In this document: positions 1-10,539 of the stretch, piece after piece
Position numbering within the stretch: the stretch's first letter is position 1
How the letters are laid out: each line of letters opens with the position of its first letter
DNA from: Pelargonium nanum
Lineage: Eukaryota > Streptophyta > Magnoliopsida > Geraniales > Geraniaceae
Assembly (NCBI GenBank): GCA_036897485.1
Contig: JAYMTF010000007.1
Location: forward strand, 23,789-87,788
Direction of reading: 5' to 3'
DNA: 64,000 nucleotides
Program-made: the position numbers and the translations under genes
Notes under the pieces: generated by a model
Databases searched by the model: none
What the model saw: the letters and a program-made list of their open reading frames with translations, nothing else
What the model was told of the DNA's origin: nothing

Positions 1-269
1 TAGTGAATCTATTATTAAATAGTATTACAGTTTTTGTTCCAGGCTCCTATGAACTCATGCATCTCGTATATATTGAGTTTTATAGGGGTGTAAAAATTTG
101 TGTCAATTAGAATTCTTCTTATGCATACCCCGAGGCATGACCTAGTGTATGCATTTGATACTGCAAAGATGTTGCTAATGAATGTTAGTTATGTGGTTTG
201 TATGAAGTGTATATCATATCCAGATTTTCTTGGGTTGACTTCTGATTATTTTGCAACCTTGTGTTTCAG

Positions 270-3200
270 GGCAGAGAAAGAGGCTCCTTCAACACTTATG
301 TGGACTTTATCTTTATTAGCTCAGGTTGGATGTTGTAACACGGACTACATATTTTTAGTCTGACTGTGTTCCCCACTCTCTGTTTCTATCTTATTTTTGC
401 CTAAAGATTTTGTGCTGATGCAGCATTATGACAGACGAGGCCAGTATGGCATGGCCATCTCCAAAATTGATGAGGCTATGGAGCACACTCCTACTGTGAT
501 TGATTTATACTCGGTCAAGGTTTGTTTGTTGCATAACTTTTTTATTTTACTTTATAATAAATTTCATTTGTGCACTCACTTTGATGTAGCTACTTCTGTT
601 AGCTGATCATTATCTTGTTTCTTTTTCTCGCTTAAGATTTGTTCTTGGTATTTGGATTTATCACTTATCAGACTTAATGCAGCAAAATGTTGTTATTATT
701 ATTATTTTAATATAAAAAATAGTCCAATGGGCTGAACTACACACTAGGGGTCCCATTTCCCCAAAATCCCTTATCCCTCCCCACCCCACCCAATGGGATT
801 CAAACCCACGACCTCTCATACAGAAGTATGTCTCTTTAATCATTGAGCCATCCCCTAGGGGACAACAAAATGTTATTCTCTTATCTAAAGACCACAAATA
901 CATAGTAGATAACTAGCTATTTGATCGTTATGGAGTTAGTAATTTATGCACAGTTCCATAACAATCAAGAGATGTTCATGGAAACTTAATCACATACCAA
1001 ATATTGGCATGCATGCGAGCTGATGATAGTAATATGAAGTATTTTCTTTTGAGTAACATTAGGCTTACCTGAGAGTGACTAAATGACAAGGGCTTCTTTG
1101 TATAAGTATTTAGCTTTCCGTGCTGGATAATTTTTTATAGCAGGTTGGTGATCACGAGTAATTAGTCCCATTTCTTTTAATATTCACTAATTCACGGATA
1201 TTGTATATTATAATGATAAATTAACGACACTTGGATGCTTTTTCTTAATGAATACATACTATTCTGACTTTCATGGGGATTTAAGTATTATTCCTTTCAT
1301 GTAAGGCACCGTATCAGCAAGTTTAGTCATCTTTACATGGCATTCGCGGTTCCCATGTTGATATTTGATGCATGCAGATTCCTTTTTGAGATTGATTTAT
1401 CATCCCCAAGTTGTCTTTAATTTATGACTAATATTTTTGTTAATCAAAATCTAGAACATATGGTTCTCGGAGGCTGAACATTTTCAGTGCTTAAATCTTC
1501 TTTGTATAGGCTGGTGTATTCTAACACAGTTTCATGTCTATTGATGACAGAGCCGGATATTGAAGCATGCAGGTGATTTTACAGCTGCTGCTGCTTTAGC
1601 AGATGAAGCTAGATGTATGGATCTTGCTGATCGATACATAAATAGTGAATGTGTTAAGCGTATGCTTCAGGCTGATCAGGTTTTCAAGCTGCATTTTTCT
1701 TACCTAGTATGCTTGTTTATCATTTTCTTATACTAGGTGTGTAATACGGAACCTTCTTTCTTTCCTTTTTGTAAGGTAACCTTAGCAGAAAAAACTGCTG
1801 TATTGTTTACAAAAGATGGTGATCAGCACAACAATCTTCATGACATGCAGTGCATGTGGTCTGTATCTATGTTTCACTAAATCATTTATTATTTTTCAGA
1901 ATTGATATTTTGGTTGTACTGCTAAAATGTCGTTTTTTAACTTTGAAGGTATGAGCTTGCTTCTGGCGAAAGTTACTTCCGCCAAGGGGATCTTGGACGG
2001 GCTTTGAAGAAATACCTAGCTGTGGAGAAGCACTATGCTGATATAACAGAGGACCAATTTGACTTCCATTCTTATTGCTTAAGAAAAATGACTCTGCGTG
2101 CTTATGTGGCAATGCTTAAGTTCCAGGATCGATTGCATTCACACATATATTTTCACAAAGCTGCTGCTGGAGCTATCAGGTCAAATATTTCTGTTACGAC
2201 CATAAAATATAATTTGAATAATTATTTACTGGATTTGTGTGAGTAGTGGTTCATATGCTCGTCTATTTTTGCTTATGCATGCAAATGTGCCTTAATGCAC
2301 TAGCCTCATGATTGTTGTGTATGAACTTGATTCAGTTGTGATAGGTATGAGGCTGTTGAACTAGAATTAGGTGTGGGGTTGATCCTAGATAGAGGTGGCA
2401 ATTCGGGTTACGGGTTTTACATAGAAAATGAAAGGGTTGCCAGACTCAATCCACACTTTTCATATGGTAAGCCCGACTCAGAATGAATTGCGTCTTATCA
2501 TATGCGATGTGATCCCGAAAAAATGTGGGTCATATTTGGGGTGCCCACGGGTTCAGGTCCAAAAATTGTTAACTCTAATTCTAGACATTTCATCAACTTA
2601 TTCATGGTACTTTTCAATCGTTAATTTATGTTTGTTGTTGCATCCTCTCTTTTGAACACACAACAGATCATTTTTTTTTGTGTGTTATTGGCTACTTGCA
2701 GTGTTGATTTTCCAAAGCTCCTCAAATCTTTTGTCATGTTTTGATATTTGTTAGTATTTACAATTTCATTTGCAGATGCTATATAAGGTTGTATGATTCT
2801 CCGGTGAAGTCAACAGCAGAAGAAGACGATGAAATGTCAAAGTTGCTTCCCTCTCAGAAGAAGAAAATGAGACAAAAACAGAGGAAGGCTGAAGCCCGAG
2901 CTAAGAAAGTATAACATTTTGTTTATATAACGTCTGATGATCCTGTTTGTTATAAAGGAAATTTTCTGATTTTAAACACATTTTTAGGAGGCAGAGGGGA
3001 AAAACGAAGAGTCAAGCTCTACTGGTGTATCTAAATCTGGAAAACGACCTGTTAAACCTGTTGATCCAGATCCACATGGAGAAAAATTGGTGCAGGTAGT
3101 TTATCGATCTTATCTCATTTTCGTTTTTCAAGTATCAGATTTCTTGCTGCTATAAATTCTTTTTGGGGTTGCGTCCAGGTTGAGGATCCAATGTTGGAAG

Positions 3201-5824
3201 CCACCAAGTACTTGAAGCTGCTTCTGAAAAACTCACCCAATTCTTTGGAGACACACTTGCTTTCCTTCGAAGTAAACATGAGAAAGCAAAAGATCTTACT
3301 TGCATTTCAGGTATTTTGAAGTTCTTCTCTGAAAACTAAAAATTCAGACTAGACCTCAACTTGGAATTGTGGACATGGATATGGAAAACTTCTTAAATCT
3401 TGAATAACACACTTGAAAATCCTATCTACTTGCAACAATTAAACTAGTTATTGGCTTATCGCCACTTGAAACTGTACCCTCGTTTTTTGTGGGCTCGGGT
3501 TAACCCAACCAGCCCCTGTAGTTTTGAGGTCGGGTCGGCCATCGATGTGGGCGGGTCAGGCAACCCACTCATTTTCCCCGGAAAACCTGTGATCTGTACC
3601 TCTGTAGATTGGGTTAGGCATTTTCAACCAAACCCTTAAAAACTCTACCCGAAATCCGAATTGATATCTCTGCCTTAGATGCATGTCGTATGGTAAATCA
3701 TAATCTCGCACCTTCACTGTTTATGTTAATAATCATACATACTCCTTAACTTTTGTATGTAGGCTGTCAAGCAGCTACTGAGATTGGATGCTGAAAACCC
3801 TGATTCGCATTCCTGCTTGGTATGTAATTTTAGTTATTCATTAATTGGATCAATCTACTCATTACGTGCTTAACAAATCCAATAAATCTGCTGCTTAATA
3901 TGCATTTCACGCACTGCAGATCAGATTCTTCCATAAGGTGGATTCTATGTCTTCTCCAGTGACTGATGCTGAGAAGCTCATTTGGAATGTTTTGGAAGCA
4001 GAGCGTCCAACAATCAGGTTCTCTTGCAAATTACTTCATATCGCGGTCTATAACTGCTGCTGTATTATTTTATGACAGTTTTTACATCACAATTTAAACC
4101 CCTATTTTCTTTTTCATTTTTTGTAGTCAGTTGCACGGGAAATCTTTGATCGAGGCCAATGCTATTTTCCTTGAGAAACATGAAGGTGATTACTAATCTT
4201 ATATCAAATACTACCTCCGTTTCTGAATAAGTGTCATTTCAAGGTTATTTACACGAATTAAGAAACTGTATGCAATGACCTAACTAGTCTTATTTACCTT
4301 TTGTATACTCGTTAAAACTCTCACGCCTAATTGTTCCTCTATTTTAAACTTGATTTAATGTTTTAGTCATAACTAGTTGTGAAAAAAAGCTTGGGAATGA
4401 TAAAAGGTGTATCATTGGAAAGTATGGCACATTTTTACATTAAAATTGTAAATAGTATATGCATATTTGGTCATATTGTTTATAGTTCTCTTACTACCGT
4501 TGATTCTTTTGTGTTCTTCAGGTTCCTTGATGCATAGAGCTGCCACTGCAAAAATGCTGTATACTCTGCAATCTGACAAGAAGACTGAGGCCGTGAAACT
4601 AATTGAGGACTCTACCAACAAGTTGGTGCCAACGTAATGCCTTCAATATACCGAGTTTTATTTTCTAGCTTAAAAGCTGTATTCTTGCACATTGTCTTTA
4701 GAACAGATCGCAAATTAAAGCTTTCATTTTTCTATTCTAATAGAAATGGAGCACTTGGACCCGTGAACGAATGGAAACTCAAAGACTGCATTACAGTGCA
4801 CAAACTCTTGGGAACAGTTCTCTGTGATACTGATGCTGCATTAAGTAAGTTTTCTGTATCTCGCTTTGCTTTTTACTTTTTACTTTTTTTTAATTGTGTG
4901 CAATACCAGTATTGGGTCGTTATACACAGGCCTTAAAATGATATACGTGTCCAATGGTTTCTGAAGTTTGCATGTCTTGTACCACAATAAATTTCATGTC
5001 AAATTTATTGCATATTCAACATCAACTTTGCGCCTTGTTTGGGACAGCTAATCGTGGAAATTATTAGACCAGCTAATGCTCAAAATGCATTCTGAATGAC
5101 TATTGTTGTTAGATTGAAGTAGAAATTATCAAAATATGGTCCTTAAATTATCAGGACCTGACCAATTTGCTTCCTGAACTAATTTTATTTCATCAAAATG
5201 GTCCCCCAACTATTGAATTCTGACCAAAATGGCCCCCGCTGTTAACTTCCGACTTTCTTTTGCTAGTTTAGATGATGTGTCATTAAAAAAAGTAAAACAA
5301 GATTGGAACTAATATCTATCAGATGTTAATGTTGGGGACCAATATGGTTGGCTTTCATTAGTTGAGTAACCATTTTGTCATCAATTAGCCGAGGGACCAT
5401 TTTGTTAGTGTTTCCTAGAATGAAGCAAAATGAACAATTGCACCAATTGTGTGTTTTTTTTTGCACCGTATTGTCAGACATGGTGCTTTTCTTTTGATCT
5501 CTTTCTTACATAAACATGGTGACCAGATGTGACTGTCAAATGCCAATTTGAAAGGTGATTTTGGTTATAGGAAAGCACAATCTTATGCATAAACTCACAA
5601 CTCATTTTCCGTCTGTTGTAGGATGGAAGGTTCGTTGTGCCGAGTACTTCCCTTACTCATCATACTTTGAAGGCCACAAGAGCTCCGCCGTTCCCAACTC
5701 AGCATATAACCAGGTAAGCAACAACAAAGAAAACGGGGGCTTGAACCATCCTGTCGTCGGTCCTAGCGCAACCAACCCTCCATCAAATGGAAAATTAGAA
5801 GTGTTCAAAGACCTCACCATCTGA
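270..5824 (+). CDS. NAA15: NAA15, NatA auxiliary subunit (3' part, 14 exons)
   Basis: Large non-catalytic subunit of the NatA N-terminal acetyltransferase. In the family it is a TPR/HAT-repeat scaffold that holds catalytic NAA10 at the ribosome exit tunnel. Exons read: 270-324, 424-519, 1551-1679, 1776-1858, 1949-2179, 2776-2908, 2988-3095, 3179-3310, 3763-3819, 3920-4017, 4127-4185, 4522-4633, 4744-4844 and 5622-5824. Together they give about 532 residues of a protein usually near 900, so the N-terminal part lies left of the window. Diagnostic stretches are STLMWTL.LLAQHYDRRGQY, DQFDFHSYCLRKMTLRAYV, a Lys/Arg-rich acidic linker (KKKMRQKQRKAEARAKK) and PVDPDPHGEKLVQ. All junctions are GT-AG and keep frame. 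Introns hold a SINE and MITE-like repeats. Identification is firm; small boundary errors are possible. Confidence 0.93.
692..865 (-). mobile_element. tRNA-derived SINE in a NAA15 intron
   Basis: On the minus strand the element starts with a pol III A-box-like GGATGGCTCAATGATTAAAG, has a B-box-like GGTTTGAATCCC about 45 bases later, and ends in a TAATAATAA-type tail (plus strand 692-715). A perfect 9-base direct repeat, CAAAATGTT, flanks it at 683-691 and 866-874, as expected for a target-site duplication from LINE-driven insertion. The 80-residue minus-strand reading frame across it is incidental. Confidence 0.8.
2380..2640. repeat. Diverged dispersed repeat in NAA15 intron
   Basis: Begins near TAGAGGTGGCAATTCGGGTT and includes CCCACGGGTTCAGGTC. 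A related inverted sequence (AATTCGGATTTCGGGT on the minus strand) lies in another NAA15 intron at 3470-3680. The wording GAGGTGGCAATTCGGGT is a common start of plant transposon relics. No target-site duplication was found, so the family is unassigned. Confidence 0.35.
4209..4275. mobile_element. Stowaway-like MITE end (truncated)
   Basis: CTACCTCCGTTTCTGAATAA followed by GTGTCATT matches the conserved terminal wording of Stowaway (Tc1/mariner-type) MITEs, whose ends read CTCCCTCCGT. I could not find the matching inverted end to the right, so this is probably a decayed or truncated copy inside a NAA15 intron. Confidence 0.5.
5120..5425. mobile_element. MITE-like palindromic element in the last NAA15 intron
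   Basis: The left side repeats CAAAATGGTCCC-type words (5134, 5196, 5226). The right side carries the complements (ACCATTTTGTCATC near 5370, GAGGGACCATTTTGTTAG near 5391). This foldback arrangement around an AT-rich centre is typical of the abundant 'AAAATGGTCCCT' MITEs of plants. It accounts for most of the 777-base intron. Exact ends and target-site duplication are unclear. Confidence 0.5.
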
Positions 5825-6368
5825 CCCGAGATATGAAATGAGACGAGACAAGATCAAGAAATGCCTTCGAAATGTACTTGCTGGAGGAAAATCAGTTGAC
5901 GCCTCATCAAAAGACCATCCTTGTGAGGTTTTGTGCACGCTGACTTTACTTTCAATATCAATATTTATTTTGGCCGATAGATGCATTCCTTCTGCAAATG
6001 TGTATAATTCACCTATATTATGTCTCTAGGGTCGAGCTTTTCGTTTGCTCTATGGGTTCTTTTTTGCATTTGAGCGTACTTTTTAGGTCTAATGGAGCTC
6101 TACAATATTTGTTATTTTTGACCCTCTAGTAATGGTAGAAAAATACTTGTAGGGCTGATTTCCAGAGCATGTTGTACTTTTTTTTTTCTGTTGCCAATTT
6201 GATTTGACTTTTATTGATGATCATGTATAAACACCATATTATGTGAAAAATTTTGTTACCAAGTTTCATACATTTTTAGGTCTCGTCTTCGTTACATAAT
6301 GATCCTTCTTGATCAATAATGTTGGAATGGAATTTGCTTGAATTTTGAGAAGAATAGTGAATAACTAT

Positions 6369-6575
6369 CAGATTGTTGGTTTCAATCTCAAAATGACGTT
6401 TGATTTGATATCCGTTACTAACGAAAGATTTTCTATCAGCTTGATGTTTTTGATATCCATAGCTACGATAGTATCACTATTAGATTGTTGGTTTCAATCT
6501 CAAAATGACGTTTGATCTAGCTGTTACGAAAGAATTTCAGCTTGATGTTTCGGATTGTTGGTTTTAATCTCTATA
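6369..6575. repeat. Degenerate tandem repeat, about 112 bp, two full copies plus a partial third
   Basis: AGATTGTTGGTTTCAATCTC followed by AAAATGACGTTTGAT occurs at about 6370 and again at about 6482. A shorter third start, GGATTGTTGGTTTTAATCTC, lies at about 6551. Each copy also carries AACGAAAGA/TACGAAAGA and CAGCTTGATGTTT. Copy 2 is shortened by internal deletions. Confidence 0.8.
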
Positions 6576-6663
6576 GTCGAAGTGTAGCTTTACGTGCCAA
6601 GTCTTTGTCAATTCTCGGGTTTTTACACCATATCCTTGGGTTTCTTCTGAATATTAACATTGT

Positions 6664-6690
6664 AATCATCATCATCATCATCATCATCTA
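6664..6690. repeat. (ATC)n microsatellite
   Basis: Nine uninterrupted ATC units downstream of NAA15. Confidence 0.95.
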
Positions 6691-7308
6691 AAAATATGTT
6701 ACAAAATAGAATAAATTTTTGTTTGTCAAACTATTGGAGAAAAAAGTTCAAAATTCTTGTGATGTTTCAATTAAAATGACAAATAATATGAACAAATTCA
6801 ATAAGTTTAAAGAATAAATATGAAATATTTAAAAAAAATACTAGCATATATTATTCTCCAACTAGTTCAGTTCAATTAGAAAAAAAAAAAAACAACCCTT
6901 TAGTATAGAACCTCACCTAAATGAATAATGTGAGCAACAATTCTCTTGGTGAGAGAAAGACAAAACATGAAACAGAACCTATATGACATAGCAGCTTAAA
7001 TCTTCAAAGCCAAGTTGTAGCAAACCACACTTGACACTACAGAAATCAAATTCTCAATCCAACAAGACCCAAACTATTCCATAATGAACACATCAAATCC
7101 CAAAATTTTAAAATCAATTAGGGTTTGAACCCAAATATCCGAAATATAAGTTAATACACTCACATTTGTAATAAGAACAAGGATCCGTCCGAAGAAAGTT
7201 TCTTCAAAAACTGAATAGAACACAACATTAACTAGGAAAATTGTATAAACGAATAGGAAAAGTAATATCACATTGCCTGTAAGACGCGTAGGAGTATTCT
7301 CAGCTTCA

Positions 7309-9495
7309 TCAATCCTCATCGACCTCTTCTCTGATTTTCCTTTGTAGCTCGTCCTTGTACTCCTCGAAGGTTCCCGGGAAAAAGCTCACAGTTCCTTCAT
7401 CCACTACCCAGATTTCACTCTTCTCTTCGTCATCACATACGCGTGATATGAGCCTAGAGTCGTGACTGACCAGGACGACTCCACCAGTGAACTGATCCAG
7501 CGCATCTGCAAGTGCGTCAATGCTCTGCATGTCCAAGTGATTCGTGGGCTCGTCTAATAGCAGTATGTGCGGGTTTGACATGGATATGGAAGTGAACACA
7601 ACTCGGGATTTTTGTCCCCCAGATAGCTTTGCGATTGGGGTGAGGTGGTTGTGACTAGGCAATCCAAATTTCCCCAATTTGGCACGAACGGCCTCTTGCT
7701 TGCTGGGTCCCGTTTGATCGGGATGAAGCCGAAGAAGGTATTGGACCGGTGTTTCGTCCATTGTTAGTAGATCCACAAAGTGTTGTGAATATCTTCCTAT
7801 TCTCAGTTTCTGGCTCCTCCTTACTTCACCTTCGGTTGGAACCAAATCGCCAGCCAGAAGATTCAGTAGAGTGGATTTTCCGGCTCCATTAGGCCCAATA
7901 ATAGCAACACGAGTTCCCATATCAATACCCACATCAACATTAGAAAGTCTGAAATCCGGCCTGTTTGGATAGCTGAAGCTGACTTCAATCAACTGCAAGA
8001 GCGGTGGTGTCAGCTCAGTAGGCTCGGGGAAGTGAAATTCCACAGTATAATCTCTCCACTTTGTTGGAGCCTCGTATACGGGCTCATCTTCATCAATCTT
8101 GCCCTTCGCTTTGTTCTTTGATGCCTCCTTGGCCGCAGCATGTTTTGCTCGATCTTTAACCTTGTCCTGCATAACCCGACTCCCGGATTTTTTGGCAGCT
8201 TTGAGTTGCTTCTCGTAAGTTTCAAACTTTTTGTTTGACTCCTTGCGGCGCTTCTCGTAATTACCTTCAAACTCATCGAAATTCCCACGGTAGCTGTGAA
8301 GTTTCAAGTCATGGAGATGAATGATCTCATTGCAGACAGTGTTGAGAAAATCTCGATCGTGTGAGACAACAACGAGAGTTTTCTTCCATCGGCAGAGGTA
8401 CTCTTCTAACCAGAGAACGGCCCTGAGGTCGAGATGGTTGGTGGGCTCATCCAACAACAGTAGAGTCGGTTGCACAAAAAGTGCCCTAGCCAATGAAATT
8501 CTCATCCTCCAGCCACCACTAAAGGATTTAGTAGAACGGACCTGCATCTCCTTCGTGAAACCCAAACCTGCAAGAATCTTAGACGCCTGAGCCTCCGCAG
8601 CATCCGACCCCAAAATCTGCAATTTTTCGTATAATTCAGCCAGCTTCTCACCCGCATCATCTAAATTAGCATCATCTTCATTTTCAACCTCAGCAGAAGC
8701 TGAGTTCAAAGCCGCAACCTCTTCTCGAAGCTTGACTAGCTCTTCATTAGCAGAAACAACAGCTTGAATTGCACTTTTATCATCGCCAACCACCTCTTGC
8801 TCAACCAAAAGTACATCAATATTTTTAGGTACTGGAATCTTCCTCCAAGCAAGGAGCTTCAACAATGTAGACTTACCCTTTCCATTAGGTCCAATTAAAC
8901 CATATCTCTTTCCATGAGATATCTTTACTGAGGTATTCTTCAAGAGCTCTTTTCCTCGAGCTGACACAGAGAAATTCTCAACTGTTATATCTTTAACATT
9001 AGCATCTGCATCATCTTCTCCATCAAGAACTGCAGCCCGACTACCAATAACAACCGTAAAAGCATCATGGTCATCCCTCAGGGCCTCTTTTCGGGCCATC
9101 TCTGCAGCTTGGGCTGCAAGCATGTCCTTCTTTTCTCGTTTCTTCAATTCTTTGTCACTTATCGACACATCAAGTGGCTTTACGTCATTCCTATGTTGTC
9201 TTCGTTTCTGGAGACTAGGGTGTTCTTGGTCTTCATCAGAGGGAGGAGGCAGATCATCTTCCTCGTCATCAGAGGGAGGGAGATCAATCCCATCAATGTA
9301 AGAAGACGCTTTTTGAGCAGCCTTCGCCTTAGGTTTACTAGCAGTACTTGAGGAAGATCCCTTCTTAGGTTTATCAGGTTTCTGATCCATGCTGGCAAGC
9401 ATGGCCGACACAGATAATTTCTCTTTCTTGCCATCTTTGGCAAGTGGCTTACCTTTGGTGCTAGCACCAACCTCATCCTGTTTTTTCCTCCCCAT
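7309..9495 (-). CDS. ABCF4: ABC transporter F family member 4-like (GCN20 type)
   Basis: Soluble twin-ATPase ABC protein with no membrane segments. ABCF proteins act on ribosomes and translation control; the Arabidopsis relative ABCF4/GCN4 has been linked to stomatal immunity. One uninterrupted coding exon encodes about 728 residues, matching the family's roughly 720. The N-terminal 170 residues are low-complexity, rich in Lys, Ser and Asp/Glu (runs such as PPSDDEEDDLPPPSDEDQE). NBD1 has Walker A GPNGKGKST, signature FSGGWRMR and Walker B LLLDEPTNHLDL. A charged linker follows. NBD2 has GPNGAGKST, LSGGQKSR and LLLDEPTNHLD. I start at the Met of MGRKKQDE (9495) rather than the upstream in-frame Met at 9576, because a 3' splice site (CATCAG|GTCAG) lies between them at 9509. 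A 5' UTR intron probably spans 9509-10539, with the first exon starting near 10700. Confidence 0.95.
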   Translation of the reverse strand: MGRKKQDEVGASTKGKPLAKDGKKEKLSVSAMLASMDQKPDKPKKGSSSSTASKPKAKAAQKASSYIDGIDLPPSDDEEDDLPPPSDEDQEHPSLQKRRQHRNDVKPLDVSISDKELKKREKKDMLAAQAAEMARKEALRDDHDAFTVVIGSRAAVLDGEDDADANVKDITVENFSVSARGKELLKNTSVKISHGKRYGLIGPNGKGKSTLLKLLAWRKIPVPKNIDVLLVEQEVVGDDKSAIQAVVSANEELVKLREEVAALNSASAEVENEDDANLDDAGEKLAELYEKLQILGSDAAEAQASKILAGLGFTKEMQVRSTKSFSGGWRMRISLARALFVQPTLLLLDEPTNHLDLRAVLWLEEYLCRWKKTLVVVSHDRDFLNTVCNEIIHLHDLKLHSYRGNFDEFEGNYEKRRKESNKKFETYEKQLKAAKKSGSRVMQDKVKDRAKHAAAKEASKNKAKGKIDEDEPVYEAPTKWRDYTVEFHFPEPTELTPPLLQLIEVSFSYPNRPDFRLSNVDVGIDMGTRVAIIGPNGAGKSTLLNLLAGDLVPTEGEVRRSQKLRIGRYSQHFVDLLTMDETPVQYLLRLHPDQTGPSKQEAVRAKLGKFGLPSHNHLTPIAKLSGGQKSRVVFTSISMSNPHILLLDEPTNHLDMQSIDALADALDQFTGGVVLVSHDSRLISRVCDDEEKSEIWVVDEGTVSFFPGTFEEYKDELQRKIREEVDED

Positions 9496-9508
9496 TGCAG
9501 AAACTGAC

Positions 9509-10539
9509 CTGATGAGAAGCAAAATTAAGAAAGGTGTTATGTATACCCTAGCTAGTAAAATATAATTTAAGTTCAAATAATTGAACCAGAATTTATATAT
9601 AGTGCATCACACTTCCTTCTGGTGGCTGAAATTTTGAAATTAAAAAGAAACATATGATTTTTAATCAGAGACCAAAAGTTTTACTCTAGATTGCGGAACA
9701 ATTCAACAAAGAAATTTGAAACGGAAAAAAGAGGCACCTAAGTAATAGGTAATAGTAGTTAAGACTTAAAGAGACTAACTCCAAATTACTTTTCTTTCTA
9801 CGAATTTTCCCAAGAAGCAGATTCAACAAAGAACCATTTAACATAACATAACATAACTGCAGCACGGATCCACAAAACTATAAAGAATGAAAAGGAAAAA
9901 AAGAAGTTAAGAGTCTAGAAACCGCAAAGGCTTTGAAACAAACAAGCAATAGTTCTGCACAAAAATCCACCCTATATGACATAGACCCAGCCAAAGTAAC
10001 TCTTCCCATACTTTTAATCAATATCCAGACCAGTTCCAGTTGGAACAAAAAGCTACACAGTTCTTAAAGTTATCTCCCACAATTTAATGTACGGATCAGT
10101 TCAACTATCACCACAATATAAGGCCCTCCATTTGACACAATTCACCATAAAATCTGTAAACCAACCTAAATAAAATCATCACCAACAAACATGACTTCTA
10201 AACCATTGTGATAACCAAATGTAATCATAGCATCTAAGTCCCATCAATAAACACATATCACACAAAAAAATTGGCAATAAATTCAAAACAAAAAATTTTC
10301 CATTGATCACTGCCACTAAACTACTGAGATCATTCATATCAACCCATAAATGTGAAACCTGATCATACATCTAAAGCTGTGCAGAACCCAACCAAAAAAT
10401 TGAAATTATTCCAGAATCCCATTCAGACCAAGTAGATTCTGAGTAAGAATTACAGGAAGAAAAAAAAATCATCGAAACTAAAACAAACAAAATTTCATAT
10501 TCAAAACCAAAGCCTAGAAAACAAACAAGTAATGCGCAC
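9509..10539 (-). other. Probable 5' UTR intron of ABCF4
   Basis: On the minus strand the donor is TTTATCAG|GTGCGC (intron starts at 10539) and the acceptor is CTTCTCATCAG|GTCAG (ends at 9509), 13 bases before the ATG. The sequence between is AT-rich with no coding potential. The upstream exon (about 10540-10700) is GC-richer and looks like a leader. Inferred without transcript data. Confidence 0.6.

Larger units (their letters stand above)
5825..7308. other. Convergent intergenic region NAA15 / ABCF4
   Basis: Holds both 3' untranslated regions. It contains a degenerate tandem repeat at 6369-6575, an (ATC)n microsatellite at 6664-6690 and otherwise AT-rich DNA. Short open frames here have no recognisable protein and look accidental. 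Confidence 0.6.

Noticed and set aside
100-269. Possible earlier NAA15 exon or gene in the first 269 bases
   Set aside because: No stretch matches the NAA15 residues expected before EKEAPSTLMW, and the frame there reads as intron.
661-903. 80-residue minus-strand frame
   Set aside because: It lies across the SINE and its B-box; protein-like only by chance.
9496-9576. N-terminal extension of ABCF4 to the Met at 9576
   Set aside because: It spans a likely 3' splice site, and ABCF4 proteins start with MGRKK-like sequence.
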